From: Auanema rhodensis
Lineage: Eukaryota > Nematoda > Chromadorea > Rhabditida > Rhabditidae
Reading direction: 5' to 3'
NCBI GenBank assembly: GCA_964057225.1
Contig: OZ059900.1
Span: 17,499,638-17,563,637 of the forward strand
DNA length: 64,000 nt
This document shows, one piece after another, positions 26,601-41,200 of the stretch. The notes below the pieces were generated by a model. The model made no database searches and was not told the DNA's origin. It was given only the letters and a program-made list of their open reading frames with translations. Both the position numbers and the translations under genes were made by a program. How positions within the stretch are numbered: position 1 is the stretch's first letter; every line of letters begins with the position of its first letter.

Positions 26601-28913
26601 GTTCAAACTCATGCAATGTCAATGAAACCTAGCTCAAAATTGTTCGTACAACGTCTAGTTCCACTTTCACGACAAAAAAACAAGGGTTAGAAAATTAAGG
26701 AAATTAGCATATTCTGAGGGCACGCCCCTTATGGCTAATATTGATTAAATCGATTTTTGTTCATATGAGTCGTCAAATGCAACGAATTTCAGCGTGTTAC
26801 ATACTAAAATGAAGCATTTTACATGCTGAACACTAGAAAAATACAAAAACACAGTATTTCCCATGAGAAATATTTTATTATGCTGGAAAACCAGTTTTTG
26901 GAAATTTCGCTGTAAACAAGGTTTTGACTTACGATTTCATGTGTTCAAACTCATGCAATGTCAATGAAACATAGCTCAAAATTGTTCGTACAACGTCTAG
27001 TTCCACTTTCACGACAAAAAAACAGGGGTTAGAAAATTAAGGAAATTAGCATATTCTGAGGGCACGCCCCTTATGGCTAATATTGATTAAATCGATTTTT
27101 GTTCATATGAGTCGTCAAATGCAACGAATTTCAGCGTGTTACATACTAAAATGAAGCATTTTACATGCTGAACACTAGAAAAATACAAAAACACAGTATT
27201 TCCCATGAGAAATATTTTATTATGCTGGAAAACCAGTTTTTGGAAATTTCGCTGTAAACAAAGTTTTGACTTACGATTTCATGTGTTCAAACTCATGCAA
27301 TGTCAATGAAACCTAGCTCAAAATTGTTCGTACAACGTCTAGTTCCACTTTCACGACAAAAAAACAGGGGTTAGAAAACTAAGGAAATTAGCATATTCTG
27401 AGGGCACGCCCCTTATGGCTAATATTGATTAAATCGATTTTTGTTCATATGAGTCGTCAAATGCAACGAATTTCAGCGTGTTACATACTAAAATGAAGCA
27501 TTTTACATGCTGAACACTAGAAAAATACAAAAACACAGTATTTCCCATGAGAAATATTTTATTATGCTGGAAAACCAGTTTTTGGAAATTTCGCTGTAAA
27601 CAAGGTTTTGACTTACGATTTCATGTGTTCAAACTCATGCAATGTCAATGAAACCTAGCTCAAAATTGTTCGTACAACGTCTAGTTCCACTTTCACGACA
27701 AAAAAACAGGGGTTAGAAAATTAAGGAAATTAGCATATTCTGAGGGCACGCCCCTTATGGCTAATATTGATTAAATCGATTTTTGTTCATATGAGTCGTC
27801 AAATGCAACGAATTTCAGCGTGTTACATACTAAAATGAAGCATTTTACATGCTGAACACTAGAAAAATACAAAAACACAGTATTTCCCATGAGAAATATT
27901 TTATTATGCTGGAAAACCAGTTTTTGGAAATTTCGCTGTAAACAAGGTTTTGACTTACGATTTCATGTGTTCAAACTCATGCAATGTCAATGAAACCTAG
28001 CTCAAAATTGTTCGTACAACGTCTAGTTCCACTTTCACGACAAAAAAACAGGGGTTAGAAAATTAAGGAAATTAGCATATTCTGAGGGCACGTCCCTTGT
28101 GGCTAATATTGATTAAATCGATTTTTGTTCATATGAGTCGTCAAATGCAACGAATTTCAGCGTGTTACATACTAAAATGAAGCATTTTACATGCTGAACA
28201 CTAGAAAAATACAAAAACACAGTATTTCCCATGATAAATATTTTATTATGCTGGAAAACCAGTTTTTGGAAATTTCGCTGTAAACAAGGTTTTGACTTAC
28301 GATTTCATGTGTTCAAACTCATGCAATGTCAATGAAACCTAGCTCAAAATTGTTCGTACAACGTCTAGTTCCACTTTCACGACAAAAAAACAGGGGTTAG
28401 AAAATTAAGGAAATTAGCATATTCTGAGGGCACGCCCCTTATGGCTAATATTGATTAAATCGATTTTTGTTCATATGAGTCGTCAAATGCAACGAATTTC
28501 AGCGTGTTACATACTAAAATGAAGCATTTTACATGCTGAACACTAGAAAAATACAAAAACACAGTATTTCCCATGAGAAATATTTTATTATGCTGGAAAA
28601 CCAGTTTTTGGAAATTTCGCTGTAAACAAGGTTTTGACTTACGATTTCATGTGTTCAAACTCATGCAATGTCAATGAAACCTAGCTCAAAATTGTTCGTA
28701 CAACGTCTAGTTCCACTTTCACGACAAAAAAACAGGGGTTAGAAAATTAAGGAAATTAGCATATTCTGAGGGCACGCCCCTTATGGCTAATATTGATTAA
28801 ATCGATTTTTGTTCATATGAGTCGTCAAATGCAACGAATTTCAGCGTGTTACATACTAAAATGAAGCATTTTACATGCTGAACACTAGAAAAATACAAAA
28901 ACACAGTATTTCC
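23612..28913. repeat. Satellite copies with a five-monomer duplication
   Basis: Variants repeat 1710 bp (five monomers) apart: GATTCGT with TTTTAGC at 24030 and 25740, GAAAAAAACAAAA at 24101 and 25811, AACTTAGC at 24235 and 25945, and AGCTTTTGG at 24841 and 26551. The match ends before 24970, where ACAAGGG at 26680 has no partner. Downstream the copies continue with AACATAGC at 26970, AAAGTTTTG at about 27260, AAAACTAAGG at about 27376, CGTCCCTTGTGG at 28091 and ATGATAAAT at 28231, the last two being single-copy here. No gene is present. Confidence 0.85.
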
Positions 28914-31900
28914 CCTGAGAAATATTTTATTATGCTGGAAAACCAGTTTTTGGAAATTTCGCTGTAAACAAGGTTTTGACTTACGATTTCATGTGTTCAA
29001 ACTCATGCAATGTCAATGAAACCTAGCTCAAAATTGTTCGTACAACGTCTAGTTCCACTTTCACGACAAAAAAACAGGGGTTAGAAAATTAAGGAAATTA
29101 GCATATTCTGAGGGCACGCCCCTTATGGCTAATATTGATTAAATCGATTTTTGTTCATATGAGTCGTCAAATGCAACGAATTTCAGCGTGTTACATACTA
29201 AAATGAAGCATTTTACATGCTGAACACTAGAAAAATACAAAAACACAGTATTTCCCATGAGAAATATTTTATTATGCTGGAAAACCAGTTTTTGGAAATT
29301 TCGCTGTAAACAAGGTTTTGACTTACGATTTCATGTGTTCAAACTCATGCAATGTCAATGAAACCTAGCTCAAAATTGTTCGTACAACGTCTAGTTCCAC
29401 TTTCACGATAAAAAAACAGGGGTTAGAAAATTAAGGAAATTAGCATATTCTGAGGGCACGCCCCTTATGGCTAATATTGATTAAATCGATTTTTGTTCAT
29501 ATGAGTCGTCAAATGCAACGAATTTCAGCGTGTTACATACTAAAATGAAGCATTTTACATGCTGAACACTAGAAAAATACAAAAACACAGTATTTCCCAT
29601 GAGAAATATTTTATTATGCTGGAAAACCAGTTTTTGGAAATTTCGCTGTAAACAAGGTTTTGACTTACGATTTCATGTGTTCAAACTCATGCAATGTCGA
29701 TGAAACCTAGCTCAAAATTGTTCGTACAACGTCTAGTTCCACTTTCACGACAAAAAAACAGGGGTTAGAAAATTAAGGAAATTAGCATATTCTGAGGGCA
29801 CGCCCCTTATGGCTAATATTGATTAAATCGATTTTTGTTCATATGAGTCGTCAAATGCAACGAATTTCAGCGTGTTACATACTAAAATGAAGCATTTTAC
29901 ATGCTGAACACTAGAAAAATACAAAAACACAGTATTTCCCCTGAGAAATATTTTATTATGCTGGAAAACCAGTTTTTGGAAATTTCGCTGTAAACAAGGT
30001 TTTGACTTACGATTTCATGTGTTCAAACTCATGCAATGTCAATGAAACCTAGCTCAAAATTGTTCGTACAACGTCTAGTTCCACTTTCACGACAAAAAAA
30101 CAGGGGTTAGAAAATTAAGGAAATTAGCATATTCTGAGGGCACGCCCCTTATGGCTAATATTGATTAAATCGATTTTTGTTCATATGAGTCGTCAAATGC
30201 AACGAATTTCCGCGTGTTACATACTAAAATGAAGCATTTTACATGCTGAACACTAGAAAAATACAAAAACACAGTATTTCCCCTGAGAAATATTTTATTA
30301 TGCTGGAAAACCAGTTTTTGGAAATTTCGCTGTAAACAAGGTTTTGACTTACGATTTCATGTGTTCAAACTCATGCAATGTCAATGAAACCTAGCTCAAA
30401 ATTGTTCGTACAACGTCTAGTTCCACTTTCACGACAAAAAAACAGGGGTTAGAAAATTAAGGAAATTAGCATATTCTGAGGGCACGCCCCTTATGGCTAA
30501 TATTGATTAAATCGATTTTTGTTCATATGAGTCGTCAAATGCAACGAATTTCAGCGTGTTACATACTAAAATGAAGCATTTTACATGCTGAACACTAGAA
30601 AAATACAAAAACACAGTATTTCCCATGAGAAATATTTTATTATGCTGGAAAACCAGTTTTTGGAAATTTCGCTGTAAACAAGGTTTTGACTTACGATTTC
30701 ATGTGTTCAAACTCATGCAATGTCGATGAAACCTAGCTCAAAATTGTTCGTACAACGTCTAGTTCCACTTTCACGACAAAAAAACAGGGGTTAGAAAATT
30801 AAGGAAATTAGCATATTCTGAGGGCACGCCCCTTATGGCTAATATTGATTAAATCGATTTTTGTTCATATGAGTCGTCAAATGCAACGAATTTCAGCGTG
30901 TTACATACTAAAATGAAGCATTTTACATGCTGAACACTAGAAAAATACAAAAACACAGTATTTCCCATGAGAAATATTTTATTATGCTGGAAAACCAGTT
31001 TTTGGAAATTTCGCTGTAAACAAGGTTTTGACTTACGATTTCATGTGTTCAAACTCATGCAATGTCGATGAAACCTAGCTCAAAATTGTTCGTACAACGT
31101 CTAGTTCCACTTTCACGACAAAAAAACAGGGGTTAGAAAATTAAGGAAATTAGCATATTCTGAGGGCACGCCCCTTATGGCTAATATTGATTAAATCGAT
31201 TTTTGTTCATATGAGTCGTCAAATGCAACGAATTTCAGCGTGTTACATACCAAAATGAAGCATTTTACATGCTGAACACTAGAAAAATACAAAAACACAG
31301 TATTTCCCATGAGAAATATTTTATTATGCTGGAAAACCAGTTTTTGGAAATTTCGCTGTAAACAAGGTTTTGACTTACGATTTCATGTGTTCAAACTCAT
31401 GCAATGTCAATGAAACCTAGCTCAAAATTGTTCGTACAACGTCTAGTTCCACTTTCACGACAAAAAAACAGGGGTTAGAAAATTAAGGAAATTAGCATAT
31501 TCTGAGGGCACGCCCCTTATGGCTAATATTGATTAAATCGATTTTTGTTCATATGAGTCGTCAAATGCAACGAATTTCAGCGTGTTACATACTAAAATGA
31601 AGCATTTTACATGCTGAACACTAGAAAAATACAAAAACACAGTATTTCCCATGAGAAATATTTTATTATGCTGGAAAACCAGTTTTTGGAAATTTCGCTG
31701 TAAACAAGGTTTTGACTTACGATTTCATGTGTTCAAACTCATGCAATGTCAATGAAACCTAGCTCAAAATTGTTCGTACAACGTCTAGTTCCACTTTCAC
31801 GACAAAAAAACAGGGGTTAGAAAATTAAGGAAATTAGCATATTCTGAGGGCACGCCCCTTATGGCTAATATTGATTAAATCGATTTTTGTTCATATGAGT

Positions 31901-33608
31901 CGTCAAATGCAACGAATTTCAGCGTGTTACATACTAAAATGAAGCATTTTACATGCTGAACACTAGAAAAATACAAAAACACAGTATTTCCCATGAGAAA
32001 TATTTTATTATGCTGGAAAACCAGTTTTTGGAAATTTCGCTGTAAACAAGGTTTTGACTTACGATTTCATGTGCTCAAACTCATGCAATGTCAATGAAAC
32101 CTAGCTCAAAATTGATCGTACAACGTCTAGTTCCACTTTCACGACAAAAAAACAGGGGTTAGAAAATTAAGGAAATTAGCATTTTTTGAGGGCACGCCCC
32201 TTATGGCTAATATTGATTAAATCGATTTTTGTTCATATGAGTCGTCAAATGCAACGAATTTCAGCGTGTTACATACTAAAATGAAGCATTTTACATGCTG
32301 AACACTAGAAAAATACAAAAACACAGTATTTCCCATGAGAAATATTTTATTATGCTGGAAAACCAGTTTTTGGAAATTTCGCTGTAAACAAGGTTTTGAC
32401 TTACGATTTCATGTGTTCAAACTCATGCAATGTCAATGAAACCTAGCTCAAAATTGTTCGTACAACGTCTAGTTCCACTTTCACGACAAAAAAACAGGGG
32501 TTAGAAAATTAAGGAAATTAGCATATTCTGAGGGCACGCCCCTTATGGCTAATATTGATTAAATCGATTTTTGTTCATATGAGTCGTCAAATGCAACGAA
32601 TTTCAGCGTGTTACATACTAAAATGAAGCATTTTACATGCTGAACACTAGAAAAATACAAAAACACAGTATTTCCCATGAGAAATATTTTATTATGCTGG
32701 AAAACCAGTTTTTGGAAATTTCGCTGTAAACAAGGTTTTGACTTACGATTTCATGTGTTCAAACTCATGCAATGTCAATGAAACCTAGCTCAAAATTGTT
32801 CGTACAACGTCTAGTTCCACTTTCACGACAAAAAAACAGGGGTTAGAAAATTAAGGAAATTAGCATATTCTGAGGGCACGCCCCTTATGGCTAATATTGA
32901 TTAAATCGATTTTTGTTCATATGAGTCGTCAAATGCAACGAATTTCAGCGTGTTACATACTAAAATGAAGCATTTTACATGCTGAACACTAGAAAAATAC
33001 AAAAACACAGTATTTCCCATGAGAAATATTTTATTATGCTGGAAAACCAGTTTTTGGAAATTTCGCTGTAAACAAGGTTTTGACTTACGATTTCATGTGT
33101 TCAAACTCATGCAATGTCAATGAAACCTAGCTCAAAATTGTTCGTACAACGTCTAGTTCCACTTTCACGACAAAAAAACAGGGGTTAGAAAATTAAGGAA
33201 ATTAGCATATTCTGAGGGCACGCCCCTTATGGCTAATATTGATTAAATCGATTTTTGTTCATATGAGTCGTCAAATGCAACGAATTTCAGCGTGTTACAT
33301 ACTAAAATGAAGCATTTTACATGCTGAACACTAGAAAAATACAAAAACACAGTATTTCCCATGAGAAATATTTTATTATGCTGGAAAACCAGTTTTTGGA
33401 AATTTCGCTGTAAACAAGGTTTTGACTTACGATTTCATGTGTTCAAACTCATGCAATGTCAATGAAACCTAGCTCAAAATTGTTCGTACAACGTCTAGTT
33501 CCACTTTCACGACAAAAAAACAGGGGTTAGAAAATTAAGGAAATTAGCATATTCTGAGGGCACGCCCCTTATGGCTAATATTGATTAAATCGATTTTTGT
33601 TCATATGA
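28914..33608. repeat. Satellite copies with second 1026-bp periodicity
   Basis: CCCCTGAG occurs at about 28912, 29938 and 30280 (spacing 1026, then 342) and GTCGATG at 29696, 30722 and 31064 (spacing 1026, then 342). These are the same variants and the same three-monomer spacing as at 3.5-5 kb. The copy starting before 31064 also has ACATACCAAAATG at 31245, one of the two changes of the ACAAACC form at 4001. TGTGCTC with TTGATCG recurs at 32073 and 32113, with a private TTTTTTGAG at 32182. From there to 33.6 kb the copies are essentially consensus. Confidence 0.8.
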
Positions 33609-36600
33609 GACGTCAAATGCAACGAATTTCAGCGTGTTACATACTAAAATGAAGCCTTTTACAAGCTGAACACTAGAAAAATACAAAAACACAGTATTTC
33701 CCATGAGAAATATTTTATTATGCTGGAAAACCAGTTTTTGGAAATTTCGCTGTAAACAAGGTTTTGACTTACGATTTCATGTGTTCAAACTCATGCAATG
33801 TCAATGAAACCTAGCTCAAAATTGTTCGTACAACGTCTAGTTCCACTTTCACGACAAAAAAACAGGGATTAGAAAATTAAGGAAATTAGCATATTCTGAG
33901 GGCACGCCCCTTATGGCTAATATTGATTAAATCGATTTTTGTTCATATGAGTCGTCAAATGCAACGAATTTCAGCGTGTTACATACTAAAATGAAGCCTT
34001 TTACATGCTGAACACTAGAAAAATACAAAAACACAGTATTTCCCATGAGAAATATTTTATTATGCTGGAAAACCAGTTTTTGGAAATTTTGCTGTAAACA
34101 AGGTTTTGACTTACGATTTCATGTGCTCAAACTCATGCAATGTCAATGAAACCTAGCTCAAAATTGTTCGTACAACGTCTAGTTCCACTTTCACGACAAA
34201 AAAACAGGGGTTAGAAAATTAAGGAAATTAGCATATTCTGAGGGCACGCCCCTTATGGCTAATATTGATTAAATCGATTTTTGTTCATATGAGTCGTCAA
34301 ATGCAACGAATTTCAGCGTGTTACATACTAAAATGAAGCATTTTACATGCTGAACACTAGGAAAATACAAAAACACAGTATTTCCCATGAGAAATATTTT
34401 ATTATGCTGGAAAACCAGTTTTTGGAAATTTCGCTGTAAACAAGGTTTTGACTTACGATTTCATGTGTTCAAACTCATGCAATGTCAATGAAACCTAGCT
34501 CAAAATTGTTCGTACAACGTCTAGTTCCACTTTCACGACAAAAAAACAGGGGTTAGAAAATTAAGGAAATTAGCATATTCTGAGGGCACGCCCCTTATGG
34601 CTAATATTGATTAAATCGATTTTTGTTCATATGAGTCGTCAAATGCAACGAATTTCAGCGTGTTACATACTAAAATGAAGCATTTTACATGCTGAACACT
34701 AGAAAAATACAAAAACACAGTATTTCCCATGAGAAATATTTTATTATGCTGGAAAACCAGTTTTTGGAAATTTCGCTGTAAACAAGGTTTTGACTTACGA
34801 TTTCATGTGTTCAAACTCATGCAATGTCAATGAAACCTAGCTCAAAATTGTTCGTACAACGTCTAGTTCCACTTTCACGACAAAAAAACAGGGGTTAGAA
34901 AATTAAGGAAATTAGCATATTCTGAGGGCACGCCCCTTATGGCTAATATTGATTAAATCGATTTTTGTTCATATGAGTCGTCAAATGCAACGAATTTCAG
35001 CGTGTTACATACTAAAATGAAGCATTTTACATGCTGAACACTAGAAAAATACAAAAACACAGTATTTCCCATGAGAAATATTTTATTATGCTGGAAAACC
35101 AGTTTTTGGAAATTTCGCTGTAAACAAGGTTTTGACTTACGATTTCATGTGTTCAAACTCATTCAATGTCAATGAAACCTAGCTCAAAATTGTTCGTACA
35201 ACGTCTAGTTCCACTTTCACGACAAAAAAACAGGGGTTAGAAAATTAAGGAAATTAGCATATTCTGAGGGCACGCCCCTTATGGCTAATATTGATTAAAT
35301 CGATTTTTGTTCATATGAGTCGTCAAATGCAACGAATTTCAGCGTGTTACATACTAAAATGAAGCATTTTACATGCTGAACACTAGAAAAATACAAAAAC
35401 ACAGTATTTCCCATGAGAAATATTTTATTATGCTGGAAAACCAGTTTTTGGAAATTTCGCTGTAAACAAGGTTTTGACTTACGATTTCATGTGTTCAAAC
35501 TCATGCAATGTCAATGAAACCTAGCTCAAAATTGTTCGTACAACGTCTAGTTCCACTTTCACGACAAAAAAACAGGGGTTAGAAAATTAAGGAAATTAGC
35601 ATATTCTGAGGGCACGCCCCTTATGGCTAATATTGATTAAATCGATTTTTGTTCATATGAGACGTCAAATGCAACGAATTTCAGCGTGTTACATACTAAA
35701 ATGAAGCCTTTTACAAGCTGAACACTAGAAAAATACAAAAACACAGTATTTCCCATGAGAAATATTTTATTATGCTGGAAAACCAGTTTTTGGAAATTTC
35801 GCTGTAAACAAGGTTTTGACTTACGATTTCATGTGTTCAAACTCATGCAATGTCAATGAAACCTAGCTCAAAATTGTTCGTACAACGTCTAGTTCCACTT
35901 TCACGACAAAAAAACAGGGGTTAGAAAATTAAGGAAATTAGCATATTCTGAGGGCACGCCCCTTATGGCTAATATTGATTAAATCGATTTTTGTTCATAT
36001 GAGTCGTTAAATGCAACGAATTTCAGCGTGTTACATACTAAAATGAAGCATTTTACATGCTGAACACTAGAAAAATACAAAAACACAGTATTTCCCATGA
36101 GAAATATTTTATTATGCTGGAAAACCAGTTTTTGGAAATTTCGCTGTAAACAAGGTTTTGACTTACGATTTCATGTGCTCAAACTCATGCAATGTCAATG
36201 AAACCTAGCTCAAAATTGTTCGTACAACGTCTAGTTCCACTTTCACGACAAAAAAACAGGGGTTAGAAAATTAAGGAAATTAGCATATTCTGAGGGCACG
36301 CCCCTTATGGCTAATATTGATTAAATCGATTTTTGTTCATATGAGTCGTCAAATGCAACGAATTTCAGCGTGTTACATACTAAAATGAAGCATTTTACAT
36401 GCTGAACACTAGGAAAATACAAAAACACAGTATTTCCCATGAGAAATATTTTATTATGCTGGAAAACCAGTTTTTGGAAATTTCGCTGTAAACAAGGTTT
36501 TGACTTACGATTTCATGTGTTCAAACTCATGCAATGTCAATGAAACCTAGCTCAAAATTGTTCGTACAACGTCTAGTTCCACTTTCACGACAAAAAAACA

Positions 36601-38200
36601 GGGGTTAGAAAATTAAGGAAATTAGCATATTCTGAGGGCACGCCCCTTATGGCTAATATTGATTAAATCGATTTTTGTTCATATGAGTCGTCAAATGCAA
36701 CGAATTTCAGCGTGTTACATACTAAAATGAAGCATTTTACATGCTGAACACTAGAAAAATACAAAAACACAGTATTTCCCATGAGAAATATTTTATTATG
36801 CTGGAAAACCAGTTTTTGGAAATTTCGCTGTAAACAAGGTTTTGACTTACGATTTCATGTGTTCAAACTCATGCAATGTCAATGAAACCTAGCTCAAAAT
36901 TGTTCGTACAACGTCTAGTTCCACTTTCACGACAAAAAAACAGGGGTTAGAAAATTAAGGAAATTAGCATATTCTGAGGGCACGCCCCTTATGGCTAATA
37001 TTGATTAAATCGATTTTTGTTCATATGAGTCGTCAAATGCAACGAATTTCAGCGTGTTACATACTAAAATGAAGCATTTTACATGCTGAACACTAGAAAA
37101 ATACAAAAACACAGTATTTCCCATGAGAAATATTTTATTATGCTGGAAAACCAGTTTTTGGAAATTTCGCTGTAAACAAGGTTTTGACTTACGATTTCAT
37201 GTGTTCAAACTCATGCAATGTCAATGAAACCTAGCTCAAAATTGTTCGTACAACGTCTAGTTCCACTTTCACGACAAAAAAACAGGGGTTAGAAAATTAA
37301 GGAAATTAGCATATTCTGAGGGCACGCCCCTTATGGCTAATATTGATTAAATCGATTTTTGTTCATATGAGACGTCAAATGCAACGAATTTCAGCGTGTT
37401 ACATACTAAAATGAAGCCTTTTACAAGCTGAACACTAGAAAAATACAAAAACACAGTATTTCCCATGAGAAATATTTTATTATGCTGGAAAACCAGTTTT
37501 TGGAAATTTCGCTGTAAACAAGGTTTTGACTTACGATTTCATGTGTTCAAACTCATGCAATGTCAATGAAACCTAGCTCAAAATTGTTCGTACAACGTCT
37601 AGTTCCACTTTCACGACAAAAAAACAGGGGTTAGAAAATTAAGGAAATTAGCATATTCTGAGGGCACGCCCCTTATGGCTAATATTGATTAAATCGATTT
37701 TTGTTCATATGAGTCGTTAAATGCAACGAATTTCAGCGTGTTACATACTAAAATGAAGCATTTTACATGCTGAACACTAGAAAAATACAAAAACACAGTA
37801 TTTCCCATGAGAAATATTTTATTATGCTGGAAAACCAGTTTTTGGAAATTTCGCTGTAAACAAGGTTTTGACTTACGATTTCATGTGCTCAAACTCATGC
37901 AATGTCAATGAAACCTAGCTCAAAATTGTTCGTACAACGTCTAGTTCCACTTTCACGACAAAAAAACAGGGGTTAGAAAATTAAGGAAATTAGCATATTC
38001 TGAGGGCACGCCCCTTATGGCTAATATTGATTAAATCGATTTTTGTTCATATGAGTCGTCAAATGCAACGAATTTCAGCGTGTTACATACTAAAATGAAG
38101 CATTTTACATGCTGAACACTAGGAAAATACAAAAACACAGTATTTCCCATGAGAAATATTTTATTATGCTGGAAAACCAGTTTTTGGAAATTTCGCTGTA
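33609..38200. repeat. Block repeated at six- and five-monomer spacing
   Basis: GAGACGTC (an AatII-type site) followed by CTTTTACAAGC occurs at 33609, 35661 and 37371: spacings of 2052 bp (six monomers) and 1710 bp (five monomers). TGTGCTC at 34125, 36177 and 37887, and CTAGGAAAA at 34360, 36412 and 38122, keep the same spacings. GTCGTTAA at about 36004 and 37714 is shared only by the last two, which are therefore the closest pair. Private changes in the first are AGGGATT at 33865, CCTTTTACATG at about 33996 and ATTTTGCTG at 34087. No gene is present. Confidence 0.87.
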
Positions 38201-41200
38201 AACAAGGTTTTGACTTACGATTTCATGTGTTCAAACTCATGCAATGTCAATGAAACCTAGCTCAAAATTGTTCGTACAACGTCTAGTTCCACTTTCACGA
38301 CAAAAAAACAGGGGTTAGAAAATTAAGGAAATTAGCATATTCTGAGGGCACGCCCCTTATGGCTAATATTGATTAAATCGATTTTTGTTCATATGAGTCG
38401 TCAAATGCAACGAATTTCAGCGTGTTACATACTAAAATGAAGCATTTTACATGCTGAACACTAGAAAAATACAAAAACACAGTATTTCCCATGAGAAATA
38501 TTTTATTATGCTGGAAAACCAGTTTTTGGAAATTTCGCTGTAAACAAGGTTTTGACTTACGATTTCATGTGTTCAAACTCATGCAATGTCAATGAAACCT
38601 AGCTCAAAATTGTTCGTACAACGTCTAGTTCCACTTTCACGACAAAAAAACAGGGGTTAGAAAATTAAGGAAATTAGCATATTCTGAGGGCACGCCCCTT
38701 ATGGCTAATATTGATTAAATCGATTTTTGTTCATATGAGTCGTCAAATGCAACGAATTTCAGCGTGTTACATACTAAAATGAAGCATTTTACATGCTGAA
38801 CACTAGGAAAATACAAAAACACAGTATTTCCCATGAGAAATATTTTATTATGCTGGAAAACCAGTTTTTGGAAATTTCGCTGTAAACAAGGTTTTGACTT
38901 ACGATTTCATGTGTTCAAACTCATGCAATGTCAATGAAACCTAGCTCAAAATTGTTCGTACAACGTCTAGTTCCACTTTCACGACAAAAAAACAGGGGTT
39001 AGAAAATTAAGGAAATTAGCATATTCTGAGGGCACGCCCCTTATGGCTAATATTGATTAAATCGATTTTTGTTCATATGAGTCGTCAAATGCAACGAATT
39101 TCAGCGTGTTACATACTAAAATGAAGCATTTTACATGCTGAACACTAGAAAAATACAAAAACACAGTATTTCCCATGAGAAATATTTTATTATGCTGGAA
39201 AACCAGTTTTTGGAAATTTCGCTGTAAACAAGGTTTTGACTTACGATTTCATGTGTTCAAACTCATGCAATGTCAATGAAACCTAGCTCAAAATTGTTCG
39301 TACAACGTCTAGTTCCACTTTCACGACAAAAAAACAGGGGTTAGAAAATTAAGGAAATTAGCATATTCTGAGGGCACGCCCCTTATGGCTAATATTGATT
39401 AAATCGATTTTTGTTCATATGAGTCGTCAAATGCAACGAATTTCAGCGTGTTACATACTAAAATGAAGCATTTTACATGCTGAACACTAGAAAAATACAA
39501 AAACACAGTATTTCCCATGAGAAATATTTTATTATGCTGGAAAACCAGTTTTTGGAAATTTCGCTGTAAACAAGGTTTTGACTTACGATTTCATGTGTTC
39601 AAACTCATGCAATGTCAATGAAACCTAGCTCAAAATTGTTCGTACAACGTCTAGTTCCACTTTCACGACAAAAAAACAAGGGTTACGACAAAAAACAGGG
39701 GTTAGAAAATTAAGGAAATTAGCATATTCTGAGGGCACGCCCCTTATGGCTAATATTGATTAAATCGATTTTTGTTCATATGAGTCGTCAAATGCAACGA
39801 ATTTCAGCGTGTTACATACTAAAATGAAGCATTTTACATGCTGAACACTAGAAAAATACAAAAACACAGTATTTCCCATGAGAAATATTTTATTATGCTG
39901 GAAAACCAGTTTTTGGAAATTTCGCTGTAAACAAGGTTTTGACTTACGATTTCATGTGTTCAAACTCATGCAATGTCAATGAAACCTAGCTCAAAATTGT
40001 TCGTACAACGTCTAGTTCCACTTTCACGACAAAAAAACAAGGGTTACGACAAAAAACAGGGGTTAGAAAATTAAGGAAATTAGCATATTCTGAGGGCACG
40101 CCCCTTATGGCTAATATTGATTAAATCGATTTTTGTTCATATGAGTCGTCAAATGCAACGAATTTCAGCGTGTTACATACTAAAATGAAGCATTTTACAT
40201 GCTGAACACTAGAAAAATACAAAAACACAGTATTTCCCATGAGAAATATTTTATTATGCTGGAAAACCAGTTTTTGGAAATTTCGCTGTAAACAAGGTTT
40301 TGACTTACGATTTCATGTGTTCAAACTCATGCAATGTCAATGAAACCTAGCTCAAAATTGTTCGTACAACGTCTAGTTCCACTTTCACGACAAAAAAACA
40401 GGGGTTAGAAAATTAAGGAAATTAGCATATTCTGAGGGCACGCCCCTTATGGCTAATATTGATTAAATCGATTTTTGTTCATATGAGTCGTCAAATGCAA
40501 CGAATTTCAGCGTGTTACATACTAAAATGAAGCATTTTACATGCTGAACACTAGGAAAATACAAAAACACAGTATTTCCCATGAGAAATATTTTATTATG
40601 CTGGAAAACCAGTTTTTGGAAATTTCGCTGTAAACAAGGTTTTGACTTACGATTTCATGTGTTCAAACTCATGCAATGTCAATGAAACCTAGCTCAAAAT
40701 TGTTCGTACAACGTCTAGTTCCACTTTCACGACAAAAAAACAGGGGTTAGAAAATTAAGGAAATTAGCATATTCTGAGGGCACGCCCCTTATGGCTAATA
40801 TTGATTAAATCGATTTTTGTTCATATGAGTCGTCAAATGCAACGAATTTCAGCGTGTTACATACTAAAATGAAGCATTTTACATGCTGAACACTAGAAAA
40901 ATACAAAAACACAGTATTTCCCATGAGAAATATTTTATTATGCTGGAAAACCAGTTTTTGGAAATTTCGCTGTAAACAAGGTTTTGACTTACGATTTCAT
41001 GTGTTCAAACTCATGCAATGTCAATGAAACATAGCTCAAAATTGTTCGTACAACGTCTAGTTCCACTTTCACGACAAAAAAACAGGGGTTAGAAAATTAA
41101 GGAAATTAGCATATTCTGAGGGCACGCCCCTTATGGCTAATATTGATTAAATCGATTTTTGCTCATATGAGTCGTCAAATGCAACGAATTTCAGCGTGTT

